Positions 1 to 8,799 are shown, counted from the first letter of the stretch. The stretch: DNA of 64,000 nucleotides from Ruminiclostridium cellobioparum DSM 1351 = ATCC 15832 (GCF_000621505.1 NZ_JHYD01000038.1:19705-83704), one strand, 5' to 3'. A program made the numbers and translations. The notes: generated by a model not told the origin, from the sequence alone.

Positions 1-32
1 CATATATCAATGGAAATAAGCCCTATTTCAAT

Positions 33-440
33 TTATTTTTTAAATGTAAAAAGCTTGTTGAGGATATAACTTACCCCTGTATAAAAAACCATTCCAATAA
101 GGGCAGATATGTTTTTCCCAAGGAGAAGCTTTTCGGCCAGCAGTATTACCAGGCCGTGCTGGAGCAGGAAGCACACTCCGAAAACCGCTGTAAAACGTAT
201 GAATTGTGACAGGGTGGAGGACTGTTTCCCTTTAAACGTCCATAACTTGTTAAGTATGAAACTGTTTATAAAACCTGCCACATATCCGACTATGTTGGAT
301 AATCTGAGGGAAACTGAAAATACGTTCATTAAGGCAAACATGATCAAGCCGGTTATGAGGGTATTTATAACGCCTACCAGACCATATTTGACAATACTTG
401 AGTTCATTAATCTGCCGAATAATATCTTTAGTTTATTCAT
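33..440 (-). CDS. GtrA-like membrane protein
   Basis: 135-aa protein with about four hydrophobic segments (roughly residues 15-35, 42-62, 80-103, 110-130), a basic N-terminus and the typical GtrA pattern of a short Asn/Lys-rich loop ending in 'KLWTFK' after TM2 and 'KLFTFKK' at the C-terminus. GtrA-family proteins are small integral membrane proteins linked to transfer of lipid-linked sugars for cell-surface polysaccharide or teichoic acid glycosylation. An AAGGAGAAG ribosome-binding site precedes the ATG. Any downstream partner, often a glycosyltransferase, lies outside the window. The family call is firm; the substrate is unknown. Confidence 0.85.
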   Translation of the reverse strand: MNKLKILFGRLMNSSIVKYGLVGVINTLITGLIMFALMNVFSVSLRLSNIVGYVAGFINSFILNKLWTFKGKQSSTLSQFIRFTAVFGVCFLLQHGLVILLAEKLLLGKNISALIGMVFYTGVSYILNKLFTFKK

Positions 441-577
441 TTGCTTCTCCTTTTACAGCTGTTTAGCAATAATAAAGTCAACTGCCGTACTTTTGACATA
501 TTTGCACATTTTTAAGTATATATAATAATATGAAATTTTACCATAAGCCATTATAAATATTACTTTAGGAGGCTAAT

Positions 578-1261
578 ATGGCGGTAAAAAAAAGAAAATA
601 TTCGCTGATATATGTATCAAAACAAGCGGTGCCTTTTAAAAAAGACAGACCGCTTCAATTTATGCTGACCTTATATATTGTTGTATTTGTGTTTTTCGCG
701 CTGAAGCCTGTAGATTACCTGGAGTGGTGGTTCCTAAGCCTTCCTTCGGCAATTATGATAGCCTGTATGATGATGTTTTACAGAAAAGGCAGGCTTACCA
801 ATTTATCATATTTAAGTGTCCTGGTTTTTTTAATACTCAATACACTGGGAGCTCATTATACATACGCCCTGTGTCCGGTAGGAGAGTGGATGAAGGGGAC
901 CTTCGGCTTCATCAGGAATAATTATGACAGGCTTGTATATCTGGCCTTCGGGCTGCTGATATCAATACCTGTCATGGAGATACTTTACAGGCGATTCAGG
1001 CTAAAGTATATTGAAGCATGTTTCTTAGCGGTTTTTATCATAGTAGCTCTGTGTGCGCTCAATTCTCTGACCGGAATGTTGATTGCGGCAGTGAGCCGTT
1101 CACAGCAGCTGTTCATTCTGACCCAGGCCCAGGGAGATATCTGGGATTCCCAGAGGGATACTGCCATGGGATTGCTGGGGGCTGCTCTGAATATGGGTTA
1201 TTGCATTTTTGTAAAGATAAGGCGAAATCAAAGAATTCACATGGTGAAGGTATCAAAATAG
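578..1261 (+). CDS. DUF2238 (YjdF-like) membrane protein
   Basis: 227-aa polytopic membrane protein with about six hydrophobic segments. The sequence 'HYTYA', then 'RNNYDRLVYLAFG', and near the C-terminus 'GDIWDSQRDTAMGLLGA' match the conserved blocks of the DUF2238/YjdF inner-membrane family. The biochemical role of the family is not established. Start ATG at 578 follows AGGAGGCTAAT. The uvsE homologue starts 57 bp downstream on the same strand, so the two may be co-transcribed. Confidence 0.8.
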   Translation: MAVKKRKYSLIYVSKQAVPFKKDRPLQFMLTLYIVVFVFFALKPVDYLEWWFLSLPSAIMIACMMMFYRKGRLTNLSYLSVLVFLILNTLGAHYTYALCPVGEWMKGTFGFIRNNYDRLVYLAFGLLISIPVMEILYRRFRLKYIEACFLAVFIIVALCALNSLTGMLIAAVSRSQQLFILTQAQGDIWDSQRDTAMGLLGAALNMGYCIFVKIRRNQRIHMVKVSK

Positions 1262-1318
1262 TCAAACGGTCGAATAATAAACCTGTCTTTTTAATAACAT
1301 CAAAAGCGGGGGATAGGT

Positions 1319-2281
1319 TTGATATTCAGATTGGGATATGTTGCTATGACCTTGAGTCTTGAGAATTGTTCACCCTCGGGTACCGTCACTTATGCCGTGT
1401 ACAGCAGGCTGAAGGACGACCAGGCAAAAAGTATAAGGCTGGACAGGGTGTCAAAGCTTAATATTGAAAATACCCTGAGAATTCTCAAGTACAACCGCGC
1501 TATGAATATTCAGGTGTACAGGCTCACATCGAAGCTGATACCGCTTGCAACCCACCAGGAGCTGGCAGGCTGGGAATATCAGCGCCAGTTTGCCAGCGAA
1601 CTCAAGCAACTGGGGGAATTCGTGAAGCAAAACGGTTTTCGCATCAGTGCACATCCTGACCATTTTACAATTCTCAATCCGGTTAAGCAGGAGGTGCTGC
1701 TGGCTTCTGTAAAGGATCTGGATTATCATGTCAGATTGTATGAAGCAATGGGGCTTGAGGATTACAGGTACAAGCTGGTGCTTCATGTAGGAGGCCTCTA
1801 TGGGGATAAGTGCAGTTCAATAGAAAGATTCAAGGTTAATTTTTCAAAGCTGCCCGACCGTATACGGAAGCGTATAATCATAGAAAATGACGACAAATGT
1901 TTCACTGCAGCCGACGTACTGCAGCTTTGCAAGGATTTGGGCGCTCCCATGGTGCTGGATGTTCACCATCACAAATGTGCAAACAATGGTGAAAGGCTGA
2001 GCGAGCTTTTGCCGGAAATATATAAAACCTGGGATGGGGAACCTTTTCGGCCCAAAATACATTTCTCAAGTCCAAAAAGCCAGAAGGAATTCAGAAGTCA
2101 TGCCGATTATATCGACCATGCCGGTTTTATGGAGTTTTTGAATACGGCAAAAGCTCTTGACTGCGATATGGATATCATGCTTGAGGCAAAAATGAAGGAC
2201 AGGGCACTGCTGGAGCTTTCTGAAAAACTGAGGGCCGAGCCGGGTTTTGAGGAACTGACCAAAGCTTCCTTCCGGATTTGA
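1319..2281 (+). CDS. uvsE: UV DNA damage endonuclease UvsE/UvdE
   Basis: 320-aa TIM-barrel endonuclease that nicks DNA 5' to UV photoproducts and starts alternative excision repair in the cytoplasm. Recognised by the N-terminal 'LGYVAMT', the run 'ISAHPDHFTILNP', 'LHVGG..GDK', 'IIIENDDKCFTAADVL' and 'VLDVHHHKC', which carry the His, Asp and Glu metal ligands of the family. Length fits bacterial UvsE (about 300-320 aa). The start is TTG, with GGGGGA about six bases upstream. It matches the spore and DNA-repair theme of the Ku/LigD operon 8 kb away. Confidence 0.92.
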   Translation: MIFRLGYVAMTLSLENCSPSGTVTYAVYSRLKDDQAKSIRLDRVSKLNIENTLRILKYNRAMNIQVYRLTSKLIPLATHQELAGWEYQRQFASELKQLGEFVKQNGFRISAHPDHFTILNPVKQEVLLASVKDLDYHVRLYEAMGLEDYRYKLVLHVGGLYGDKCSSIERFKVNFSKLPDRIRKRIIIENDDKCFTAADVLQLCKDLGAPMVLDVHHHKCANNGERLSELLPEIYKTWDGEPFRPKIHFSSPKSQKEFRSHADYIDHAGFMEFLNTAKALDCDMDIMLEAKMKDRALLELSEKLRAEPGFEELTKASFRI

Positions 2282-2399
2282 GTGCAAACACAAATGAGCA
2301 CCAAAAACTGAGCATAGCGAATTTTCTTGAGTTAAAGTGTAAAGAATATATATGAATACCTGACACAGGTACAATTATCTTTTAGAAAGGATGTTTTGA

Positions 2400-2537
2400 A
2401 TGGCAAAAAACCCGAACAAGGACCAGAATAATGATGTGTCCTTTGACAATGATCAGCTGGGAGAAAACAAAAACAGCAACAGCGGCGGAAAGAAGGGCGG
2501 CAGCGGTAAACCCAAGCCTACCAGCAGAATTATATAA
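2400..2537 (+). CDS. small hydrophilic 45-aa protein
   Basis: ATG at 2400 is preceded by AGAAAGGATG and opens a 45-codon frame ending TAA at 2535-2537, immediately before an intrinsic terminator. The product is charged and low complexity, rich in Asn, Lys and Gly (for example 'SGGKKGGSGKPKP'), with no Cys or membrane segment. It is spaced well from uvsE and has its own terminator, which supports a real small gene. No function can be assigned; it could be a small spore or nucleic-acid-associated protein, but that is a guess. Confidence 0.5.
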   Translation: MAKNPNKDQNNDVSFDNDQLGENKNSNSGGKKGGSGKPKPTSRII

Positions 2538-2553
2538 GAATATGTTTCTATTT

Positions 2554-2600
2554 AAAAAATAAGAATTGGGGTGTGCCCCGGTTCTTATTTTTTAGAGTAA
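2554..2600 (+). terminator. intrinsic terminator after the 45-aa gene
   Basis: A long stem pairs AAAAAATAAGAA (2554-2565) with TTCTTATTTTTT (2582-2593), with an inner GGGG/CCCC pairing. The right arm provides the U-tract. Confidence 0.85.
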
Positions 2601-2676
2601 TTTTCTTGTGACCGGCAGCAGAATTAATGTTATAATAAAATACGATTTACAAATTTTTGGACATGGAGAATGTAAG

Positions 2677-4830
2677 ATGGATATTATAGATCAGCTGATA
2701 AAGGAATTTAACCTGAAGCCCTTTCAGGTGCAAAATACTGTAAAACTTGTAGACGAAGGAAATACCATACCTTTTATTGCCCGCTACAGAAAAGAAGTGA
2801 CCGGAGAATTGAACGACCAGGTACTGAGAGAACTGTACGAGCGTTTATTATATCTTAGAAATCTGGAGGAAAGACGGGAAGATGTCAGAAGGCTTATAGA
2901 CGAACAGGGCAAACTGACCGAAGAGCTTTCCCTCTCTCTTGACAGGGCTGTCACTCTTCAGGAAATAGAGGATATATACAGACCCTACAAGGTTAAAAGA
3001 AAAACCAGAGCCTCGGTGGCCAAGGAAAAGGGGCTTGAACCCCTGGCTGCAATCATATTTGCCCAGATGCCTTCAAAGACACCTGTACTCCGGATAGCAG
3101 CAGGCTACATTGATCCTGAAAAGGGAGTAAACACTGAGGAGGAAGCCCTTGCGGGAGCCATGGATATCATTGCCGAAGAGGTATCCGATAACGCTGAATA
3201 CAGAAAGGCGCTCAGAGAGACAATATTCCGTAATGCGATGATAGTATCGGCCGCCAGGAAGGAAGAGGATTCCGTTTACAGGATGTATTATGACTTCAGG
3301 GAGCCTGTCTCTAAAATTGCAAATCACAGGATTCTTGCAGTGAACAGAGGTGAGAAGGAGGAATTCCTTCAAGTAAAAATAGATGTTGACAGTGCGCTGT
3401 GCCTGGCATATTTGAAAGGCAGGACTGTCAAGAACACAAATCCTGAAATGGCAGGATATGTTGAAGCCGCCGTAGAGGATTCCTACAGCAGGCTTATATT
3501 CCCCTCGCTGGAAAGGGACATTAGAAACCAATTGACTGAAACTGCCCAGGAGCAGGCTATGAAGGTATTTGCAGAAAATCTGAGAAATCTTCTTCTCCAG
3601 CCTCCGGTAAAGGACAGAGTTGTTCTGGGCCTTGATCCTGCCTACAGGACAGGCTGTAAGATCGCTGTGGTTGACGAGACGGGAAAAGTTCTTGCAACAA
3701 CCGTCATATACCCGACACCTCCCCAGAGCAAAATTGAAGAGGCAAAGTCCAAGCTGAAGCAATTGATAGAAAAGCACAAGGTGGATATCATATCAATAGG
3801 AAACGGTACTGCTTCAAAGGAATCCGAGCTTTTTGTGGTTGAATTGCTTAAGGAAATTGACCGGAAGGTTTATTACATGGTGGTCAGTGAAGCGGGAGCA
3901 TCGGTTTATTCGGCCTCCAAGCTTGGAGCAGAGGAGTTCCCCGAGTTTGATGTGGCCCTCAGAAGTGCGGTATCCATTGCAAGGCGGCTGCAGGACCCTC
4001 TTGCCGAACTGGTAAAAATAGATCCGAAGGCCATAGGAGTAGGCCAGTACCAGCATGATATGAACCAAAAAAGGCTGGACGAGTCCTTGGGCGGAGTGGT
4101 TGAGGACTGTGTAAATAATGTAGGTGTGGACCTCAATACGGCATCGGCACCATTATTATCCTATATTTCAGGGATTTCTTCGGCTATAGCGAAGAATCTT
4201 GTTGAGTACAGGGAAGAGAACGGAAAGTTTAAGAGCAGGAATGAAATAAAAAAGGTCAAGAAACTGGGCAATAAGACCTTTGAACAGTGCGCCGGCTTTT
4301 TAAGGATTACCGATGGTGACAATATTCTGGACAATACCTCTGTGCACCCCGAATCATATACGGCGGCAGAGAAACTTCTGAAAAAGATGGGCTATACCCT
4401 GTCGGATGTTAACGGCAGGAATCTCCGGGAACTGGACAAAAAAGTGGAACAGAACGGAAGGATAAAAGTGGCAGAGGAGCTGGGAATCGGCCTGCCGACT
4501 TTAAAAGACATTGTAAATGAACTGCTGAAGCCTGGAAGGGATCCCAGGGATGAATTGCCCAAGCCCATTCTCCACACTGATGTACTGCATTTAGAGGATC
4601 TCAAGGCCGGAATGGTCCTGACGGGGACTGTGAGAAATGTGGCCGATTTCGGTGCTTTTGTCGACATCGGCGTCCATCAGGATGGCCTTGTTCACATTTC
4701 CCAGCTTGCCGACAGGTTTGTCAGGAATCCGATGGAAGTGGTTGCTGTAGGGGATATCGTAAAAGTGAGGGTAATGGAGGTAGACGCCGGAAGGAAGAGA
4801 ATATCCTTAAGTATGAGGGAAATTAACTGA
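2677..4830 (+). CDS. tex: Tex-family transcription accessory / RNA-binding protein
   Basis: 717-aa cytoplasmic protein with full Tex architecture: N-terminal helical domain, YqgF/RNase H-like domain from about residue 316 ('VVLGLDPAYRTGCKIAV'), helix-hairpin-helix region around 490-560 and a C-terminal S1 RNA-binding domain at about 640-710 ('GMVLTGTVRNVADFGAFVDIG'). Tex is linked to transcription and RNA metabolism and to stress tolerance. The frame is open from GTG 2608, but that codon lies upstream of a TATAAT at 2631-2636, while ATG 2677 has GGAGAA seven bases upstream and gives the family's 'MDIIDQL' start. It appears monocistronic. Confidence 0.95.
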   Translation: MDIIDQLIKEFNLKPFQVQNTVKLVDEGNTIPFIARYRKEVTGELNDQVLRELYERLLYLRNLEERREDVRRLIDEQGKLTEELSLSLDRAVTLQEIEDIYRPYKVKRKTRASVAKEKGLEPLAAIIFAQMPSKTPVLRIAAGYIDPEKGVNTEEEALAGAMDIIAEEVSDNAEYRKALRETIFRNAMIVSAARKEEDSVYRMYYDFREPVSKIANHRILAVNRGEKEEFLQVKIDVDSALCLAYLKGRTVKNTNPEMAGYVEAAVEDSYSRLIFPSLERDIRNQLTETAQEQAMKVFAENLRNLLLQPPVKDRVVLGLDPAYRTGCKIAVVDETGKVLATTVIYPTPPQSKIEEAKSKLKQLIEKHKVDIISIGNGTASKESELFVVELLKEIDRKVYYMVVSEAGASVYSASKLGAEEFPEFDVALRSAVSIARRLQDPLAELVKIDPKAIGVGQYQHDMNQKRLDESLGGVVEDCVNNVGVDLNTASAPLLSYISGISSAIAKNLVEYREENGKFKSRNEIKKVKKLGNKTFEQCAGFLRITDGDNILDNTSVHPESYTAAEKLLKKMGYTLSDVNGRNLRELDKKVEQNGRIKVAEELGIGLPTLKDIVNELLKPGRDPRDELPKPILHTDVLHLEDLKAGMVLTGTVRNVADFGAFVDIGVHQDGLVHISQLADRFVRNPMEVVAVGDIVKVRVMEVDAGRKRISLSMREIN

Positions 4831-4988
4831 GTATATTGATTTATCATCCCTGTACTTTATTTGAAGGGTTAATTGTGATATTATTTATGTTATGATTTCC
4901 CATAATCAAAAATACTGCTTATTATTTAAACGGTGCCTGGGAAAAACATTTAGAGATTAAATTGAAATATGAAGGAAGGACCTGACCA

Positions 4989-5876
4989 ATGGGAACTATA
5001 AATAATGCTGTGCGCTTACTTGCCAAAAGGCCGTCTATACTTATTCTTACAATCATAACCAGTACGGTTCTTTCTGTTGTGGAATATCTGCTGATGATGC
5101 TTTTTTATAGCATAACAATGTTTAAAACCGGAAGCCCCTTTGATGATTATGTAAATATAATACAATTTGTTATAGATACAGTACTTGTTCCGCAAACGGC
5201 AGTTAAAATCATTATGGCACTTGCTGTTTTAGTGGCAGCTGCAGCATTGATATTCGGCCTGCTGCTTTCAGGCTGTTTCAATATACTTACCAATGCGGTC
5301 CAGGGCAAGGAAAAAAAGCCGGGAAGTGAGTTCCTGGCCGGAGTGAAGAAATATTTTCTCAGAATGGTTTCGGTCAATTTGTGGACCCTCAGTGCGGTTA
5401 TACTGTTTGTTATCTACGTCATTGTTGCCTCAATACCGGCTGCTATTTTTATAGATAATGCCTTGAACGGGGAAGTAAATATCGTAGCAGGTGTACTGTT
5501 ATTTGTAGTGACAATAATTGTTTTGTTCTTCAGTTTCGCTTTTTTCAGACAGTATATAACCTTTTGGTATCCTTCGGCCATTGTAAACAGCAAAAATCAT
5601 TTTAAGATAGCAAAAAAAATATCAGACAATGATTTCTGGACTTTGTTGTCCAAATACATTGTTTTTGATATTATACTTGTTCTATTTGATGTTATATATG
5701 TTATAGCTAATTTTTCAATGGCAAACGCCCAGGTGATATCCAATGTTACCAGTTATGTCCTATTGATTGTCAATATAGTGTTTAAAACCATATTTATTGC
5801 AGTAATTGTATGTTTTGTATTTTCCACTTTCCATAAACTGAGTGAAAAAAGCCGGCTTGAAAAGGCTAATCACTAA
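4989..5876 (+). CDS. polytopic membrane protein of unknown function
   Basis: 295-aa protein with about six hydrophobic segments (around residues 15-40, 70-98, 125-155, 165-190, 215-245, 250-285) and few polar motifs. The layout resembles small Firmicute membrane proteins that look like the membrane domain of glycerophosphodiester phosphodiesterases, but I see no catalytic site, so no function is proposed. ATG follows GAAGGAAGGACC. Its stop overlaps the stop of the convergent gene on the other strand by a few bases (5873-5876). Confidence 0.8.
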   Translation: MGTINNAVRLLAKRPSILILTIITSTVLSVVEYLLMMLFYSITMFKTGSPFDDYVNIIQFVIDTVLVPQTAVKIIMALAVLVAAAALIFGLLLSGCFNILTNAVQGKEKKPGSEFLAGVKKYFLRMVSVNLWTLSAVILFVIYVIVASIPAAIFIDNALNGEVNIVAGVLLFVVTIIVLFFSFAFFRQYITFWYPSAIVNSKNHFKIAKKISDNDFWTLLSKYIVFDIILVLFDVIYVIANFSMANAQVISNVTSYVLLIVNIVFKTIFIAVIVCFVFSTFHKLSEKSRLEKANH

Positions 5877-6238
5877 AAAATGTCCAATAGCAGGTAGAGA
5901 AGAACAATAATAAGTATTTCGTCCTGGACTTTGTCTGTCAGCAGAAGTACCAGTAAACCTGCAAGGAGTAAATCATCCAGATAAATATCAAAATCAAAAA
6001 TTGTAAATAGTGGATTTCCCGATCTCTCGGATTTATCCCCGCCAAACAGTGAGGACAAAAAGCCCAGAGGTTGGGATTTTTTCCGTTCCTGACTTTCTGC
6101 CGGGGCAGGCAGGGACAGTATGGGTTCTTCTGAAAGAGCAGTTTCGGCTGACGTGGTGTTCTGCTCCACATGATAGTTATTCTGGGTATTTGTTTTTCTA
6201 TATCTGCGAGATTTAGAAGAACGCTTCCTGTAAGCCAT
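5873..6238 (-). CDS. lineage-restricted protein with basic N-terminus and hydrophobic C-terminus
   Basis: 121-aa protein. Residues 1-20 are very basic ('MAYRKRSSKSRRYRK'), the middle is a Ser/Glu/Pro-rich linker, and the last ~40 residues form one or two hydrophobic segments around 'DLLLAGLLVLLLTDKVQDE'. A GTG four codons upstream is possible, but ATG 6238 has the better-placed GGAG. It is the first of four small reverse-strand genes (5.9-7.6 kb) that I recognise only as clostridial hypotheticals. Function unknown; a small membrane or spore-associated role is possible. Confidence 0.7.
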   Translation of the reverse strand: MAYRKRSSKSRRYRKTNTQNNYHVEQNTTSAETALSEEPILSLPAPAESQERKKSQPLGFLSSLFGGDKSERSGNPLFTIFDFDIYLDDLLLAGLLVLLLTDKVQDEILIIVLLYLLLDIF

Positions 6239-6279
6239 TATTCCATTCACTCCAATTCCAGTTATTCATAGGGTGCTCC

Positions 6280-6696
6280 TTATACAGGCCGCTCTTCCGA
6301 GTCATCCAGTACTTGAGTAAGGCTGCCGATTCTCATAAGTTTTAAACAGGTTTGAAGCTTCCTTTGCCGGCTTTTATTAAGATATGGCCTGATTGCATTG
6401 AGCAGGTTTACTCTCGGGTCGTTTGCCACATTGAGCTTGCTCATGGCTTTTTTCATCTTTCTGGCCATATCGGCAAAGTCATCTGCTTCATTACTGTTAG
6501 AACTTGAATTTGAATTCTCATTACTCCTGGATGTCTGAGGCGGATCCTCTTGTGTGTCTTCGTCTTTAGAACTGTTACCGGTATTGGACATGAGCATGTT
6601 GAGCAGACCCTTGACATTGTCAGGGATATTGGGGTTTGAGTTCTGCCCCAGCATATCCGCTATTTGCTTGATTTTGTCACCCATGTCGTCACTCAT
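6280..6696 (-). CDS. hypothetical protein with Asn/Ser-rich linker
   Basis: 138-aa cytoplasmic protein. An N-terminal helix ('MGDKIKQIADML') and a Met/Leu-rich segment ('NVKGLLNMLMSN') are joined by a ~35-residue Ser/Asn/Glu linker to a basic helical C-terminal domain ('LLNAIRPYLNKSRQRKL'). ATG 6696 is chosen because GGAGGTTAAG lies directly before it; the upstream in-frame ATG overlaps that ribosome-binding site. It is 41 bp upstream of the 121-aa gene and probably co-transcribed with it. No function can be assigned. Confidence 0.7.
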   Translation of the reverse strand: MSDDMGDKIKQIADMLGQNSNPNIPDNVKGLLNMLMSNTGNSSKDEDTQEDPPQTSRSNENSNSSSNSNEADDFADMARKMKKAMSKLNVANDPRVNLLNAIRPYLNKSRQRKLQTCLKLMRIGSLTQVLDDSEERPV

Positions 6697-6786
6697 CTTA
6701 ACCTCCATGCCCCCACATGTGCATAGTCAATTATGTTGACCTCAATAAATTGTCCAAGAGCGCTCCTTGAGCGCTTTTGGTATGAC

Positions 6787-6852
6787 AAAAAGTATTGTCC
6801 GATACTTTTTTATGGGGTTAAATTAATTTTAAAAGTGCCCATGCCGGGCACT
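6787..6852 (-). terminator. double terminator hairpin after the 105-aa gene
   Basis: Read on the minus strand, AGTGCCC/GGGCACT (6834-6852) followed by TTTT comes first, then AAAAAGTAT/ATACTTTTT (6787-6811). The second hairpin is A/T-flanked on both sides and could work in both directions. Confidence 0.7.
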
Positions 6853-6886
6853 ATGTACCTGCCATAAGACATTGATGAAATTGAAG

Positions 6887-7204
6887 CTATGAATTCAGAT
6901 ATTCATTAACTTTTTTCATAATATCCTTGCTGTCTTTTCCAAGAATTTTTTCAAGTTTATCCAGATCGGTTTTGGTGATCTTCTTCTTTATTTCTTCCTT
7001 GTCTATTTTCATGTTCTTGATTTTCTCGTCGTCAAACTCATTGATTTTTTCCATTAACTCATTTTTATCAATCTTCTCCAGTTTTTTTGCCAAATCATCG
7101 GAATTATCTTTTTTCAACATATCAATTGCTTGATTTACTTTAGATTGAACCATTTTATCACCTAACAGCTCCTGAATTTTTTTGCTTAATGAATTTTCAC
7201 CCAT
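6887..7204 (-). CDS. Lys-rich helical hypothetical protein
   Basis: 105-aa soluble protein made almost entirely of charged heptad-like helices rich in Lys, Asp, Glu, Ile and Leu ('DLAKKLEKIDKNELMEKI', 'KKKITKTDLDKLEKIL'). It has no Cys and no membrane segment. The pattern suggests a helical bundle or coiled coil. ATG has a strong GGAGGTATAAT site. Two terminator hairpins follow its stop, so it is a separate transcription unit from the genes downstream. Function unknown. Confidence 0.7.
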   Translation of the reverse strand: MGENSLSKKIQELLGDKMVQSKVNQAIDMLKKDNSDDLAKKLEKIDKNELMEKINEFDDEKIKNMKIDKEEIKKKITKTDLDKLEKILGKDSKDIMKKVNEYLNS

Positions 7205-7300
7205 ATTATACCTCCAATATGTAATTTAATGTTTGGTCGTTATTACAGTTTATGCACACTGACAAGCTTATTATGTAAAAACAATTTTTGTTAATTTGAA

Positions 7301-7331
7301 ATAGAAGCTTGGATATTACCCAAGCTTCTAT
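7301..7331 (-). terminator. hairpin after the Cys-rich gene
   Basis: Perfect 12-bp inverted repeat ATAGAAGCTTGG (7301-7312) / CCAAGCTTCTAT (7319/7320-7331) lies 36 bp beyond the stop of the minus-strand gene. The following T-run is weak, so termination is likely but not certain. Confidence 0.55.
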
Positions 7332-7366
7332 TCAAATACATTTGCTATGGACGATCCTTAGTTTGA

Positions 7367-7561
7367 TTAGCAATCATCGCCACAACGGTCACTGTTGCAG
7401 AGGAATAATAACAAAAGAACTATTGCAAGCCAGACTATTCCGCAATCGTCAAATATGTCTGAGAAGCAACCGAATCCATCGTTACAGCAGCAGAAGAAAA
7501 TTATGGCCAGTATTATAAGCCATTCACATCCAAAACCTTCACTTCCACCAAAACATCCCAT
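7367..7561 (-). CDS. small Cys-rich single-pass membrane protein
   Basis: 64-aa protein with two very hydrophobic stretches (about residues 14-26 and 43-55) and ten cysteines, including 'FFCCCND' and 'CNSDRCGDDC' near the C-terminus. ATG is preceded by GGAGGTAAAGTT. Similar small Gly/Cys-rich membrane peptides occur in spore formers, sometimes coat-associated, but I do not recognise a named family. The Cys density suggests disulfide or metal chemistry; that is inference. Confidence 0.6.
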   Translation of the reverse strand: MGCFGGSEGFGCEWLIILAIIFFCCCNDGFGCFSDIFDDCGIVWLAIVLLLLFLCNSDRCGDDC

Positions 7562-7726
7562 AACTTTACCTCCATAAATATTTAAGATAATGCATACTAT
7601 GATGTTTTAGAGGGAGTTGTTACATTTAAAATTTTTATTTTTGAAAAAATATATGGATGGTATATTATATAGTAGTACATGTACATTTTAAATTTTAAGT
7701 GCTGCAAATTACAACGGGAGGTTATC

Positions 7727-8605
7727 ATGTTTGATGTAATTATTATAGGAAAAGGGCCTGCAGGTCTGTCTGCCGCTATCTATACTGTCAGAGCCGGACT
7801 CAGGACAATGGTAATCGGTCAGGACAAAAGCGTGCTGCTGAAAGCAGACCGGATAGAGAATTATTTTGGTTTTGCGGAACCTGTTTCAGGAAAGTATCTT
7901 CTTGAGCAGGGGGAAAAACAGGCTCTGAAATTGGGGGTTAAATTTGATAACAACGAGGTTGTTGCCCTTGAAAAAGGGGAATACTTCGAGGTTTATACCA
8001 CCGGTGAAAATTATTCGGGCAAGGCCGTACTGCTGGCCACGGGACAGCAGATTGCAAAGGTTAAGGTTGAAAGAATAAGTGAATTCGAAGGAAATGGTGT
8101 AAGCTACTGCACCACCTGTGACGGTTTCTTTTACAGGGGTCTGAAAGTGGGGCTGCTGGGATACAGGGATTTTGTCATACACGAGGCCATGGAACTGGAA
8201 CCGCTTACCGGGGATATTACTATTTTCACCAATGGCAGGCAGCTTGAACTTTCGGAAAAGTATAAAAATATAGCTCAACGGTTTAAGATAAATACCAATA
8301 TTATTAAAGCCATTGACGGAAAGGACTCCGTGGAGCATATTGTTTTCGACGATGGCTCCAAAGAGAGGCTGGACGGATTGTTTGTGGCATATGATTCGGC
8401 TTCGAGTATTGATTTTGCCAGAAAGCTGGGGGTTATCACCAGCAAGAACGCCATAGTCGTGGATGAAAAACAGGGAACCAATCTCAAAGGCTTATATGCG
8501 GCAGGAGATTGTACCGGCGGGCTGAAGCAGATTTCCACCGCAGTGGGACAGGGAGCGGTGGCGGCAAGGCAGATGATTGAGTATGTAAGAGGACTGAATA
8601 AGTAA
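7727..8605 (+). CDS. thioredoxin-reductase-like FAD protein lacking NADPH motifs
   Basis: 292-aa flavoprotein. FAD-binding motif 'GKGPAGLSAAIYTVRAG' lies at residues ~8-24, the redox disulfide C128-T-T-C131-D-G is intact, and the C-terminal FAD motif 'GLYAAGDCTGG' is present. The place where thioredoxin reductases carry GxGxxA for NADPH reads 'GLLGYRDF' (from residue ~142), and no HRRxxxR follows. This matches the known clostridial ferredoxin-dependent flavin thioredoxin reductases, which take electrons from ferredoxin. No thioredoxin gene is adjacent. ATG 7727 follows GGGAGGTTATC; the longer TTG/ATG options upstream lack a site. Confidence 0.85.
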   Translation: MFDVIIIGKGPAGLSAAIYTVRAGLRTMVIGQDKSVLLKADRIENYFGFAEPVSGKYLLEQGEKQALKLGVKFDNNEVVALEKGEYFEVYTTGENYSGKAVLLATGQQIAKVKVERISEFEGNGVSYCTTCDGFFYRGLKVGLLGYRDFVIHEAMELEPLTGDITIFTNGRQLELSEKYKNIAQRFKINTNIIKAIDGKDSVEHIVFDDGSKERLDGLFVAYDSASSIDFARKLGVITSKNAIVVDEKQGTNLKGLYAAGDCTGGLKQISTAVGQGAVAARQMIEYVRGLNK

Positions 8606-8626
8606 ATATATATATAGTTTAAAGAG

Positions 8627-8656
8627 GGGACTGTCTGATTTTGGGACAGTCCCTTT
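8627..8656 (+). terminator. hairpin after the reductase gene
   Basis: GGGACTGTC (8627-8635) pairs with GACAGTCCC (8645-8653), followed by TTTCTC. Strong stem with a short T-run. Confidence 0.6.
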
Positions 8657-8799
8657 CTCATATACTTTGATATTTTTATTAAAAATTATAAAAAAATCTG
8701 ACAAGGTAGAATACTTGATAAAGCTTGGGCATAGAAATAGTTGTGTAAGGATGAATATTCATATTATTTGCTTTAACATTTTTATGTGAGGTGTCAAAG

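Noticed and set aside
3073..3777. 234-codon open frame antisense to tex
   Set aside because: Shadow of the tex reading frame; low-complexity Cys/Leu-rich product with no start signal.
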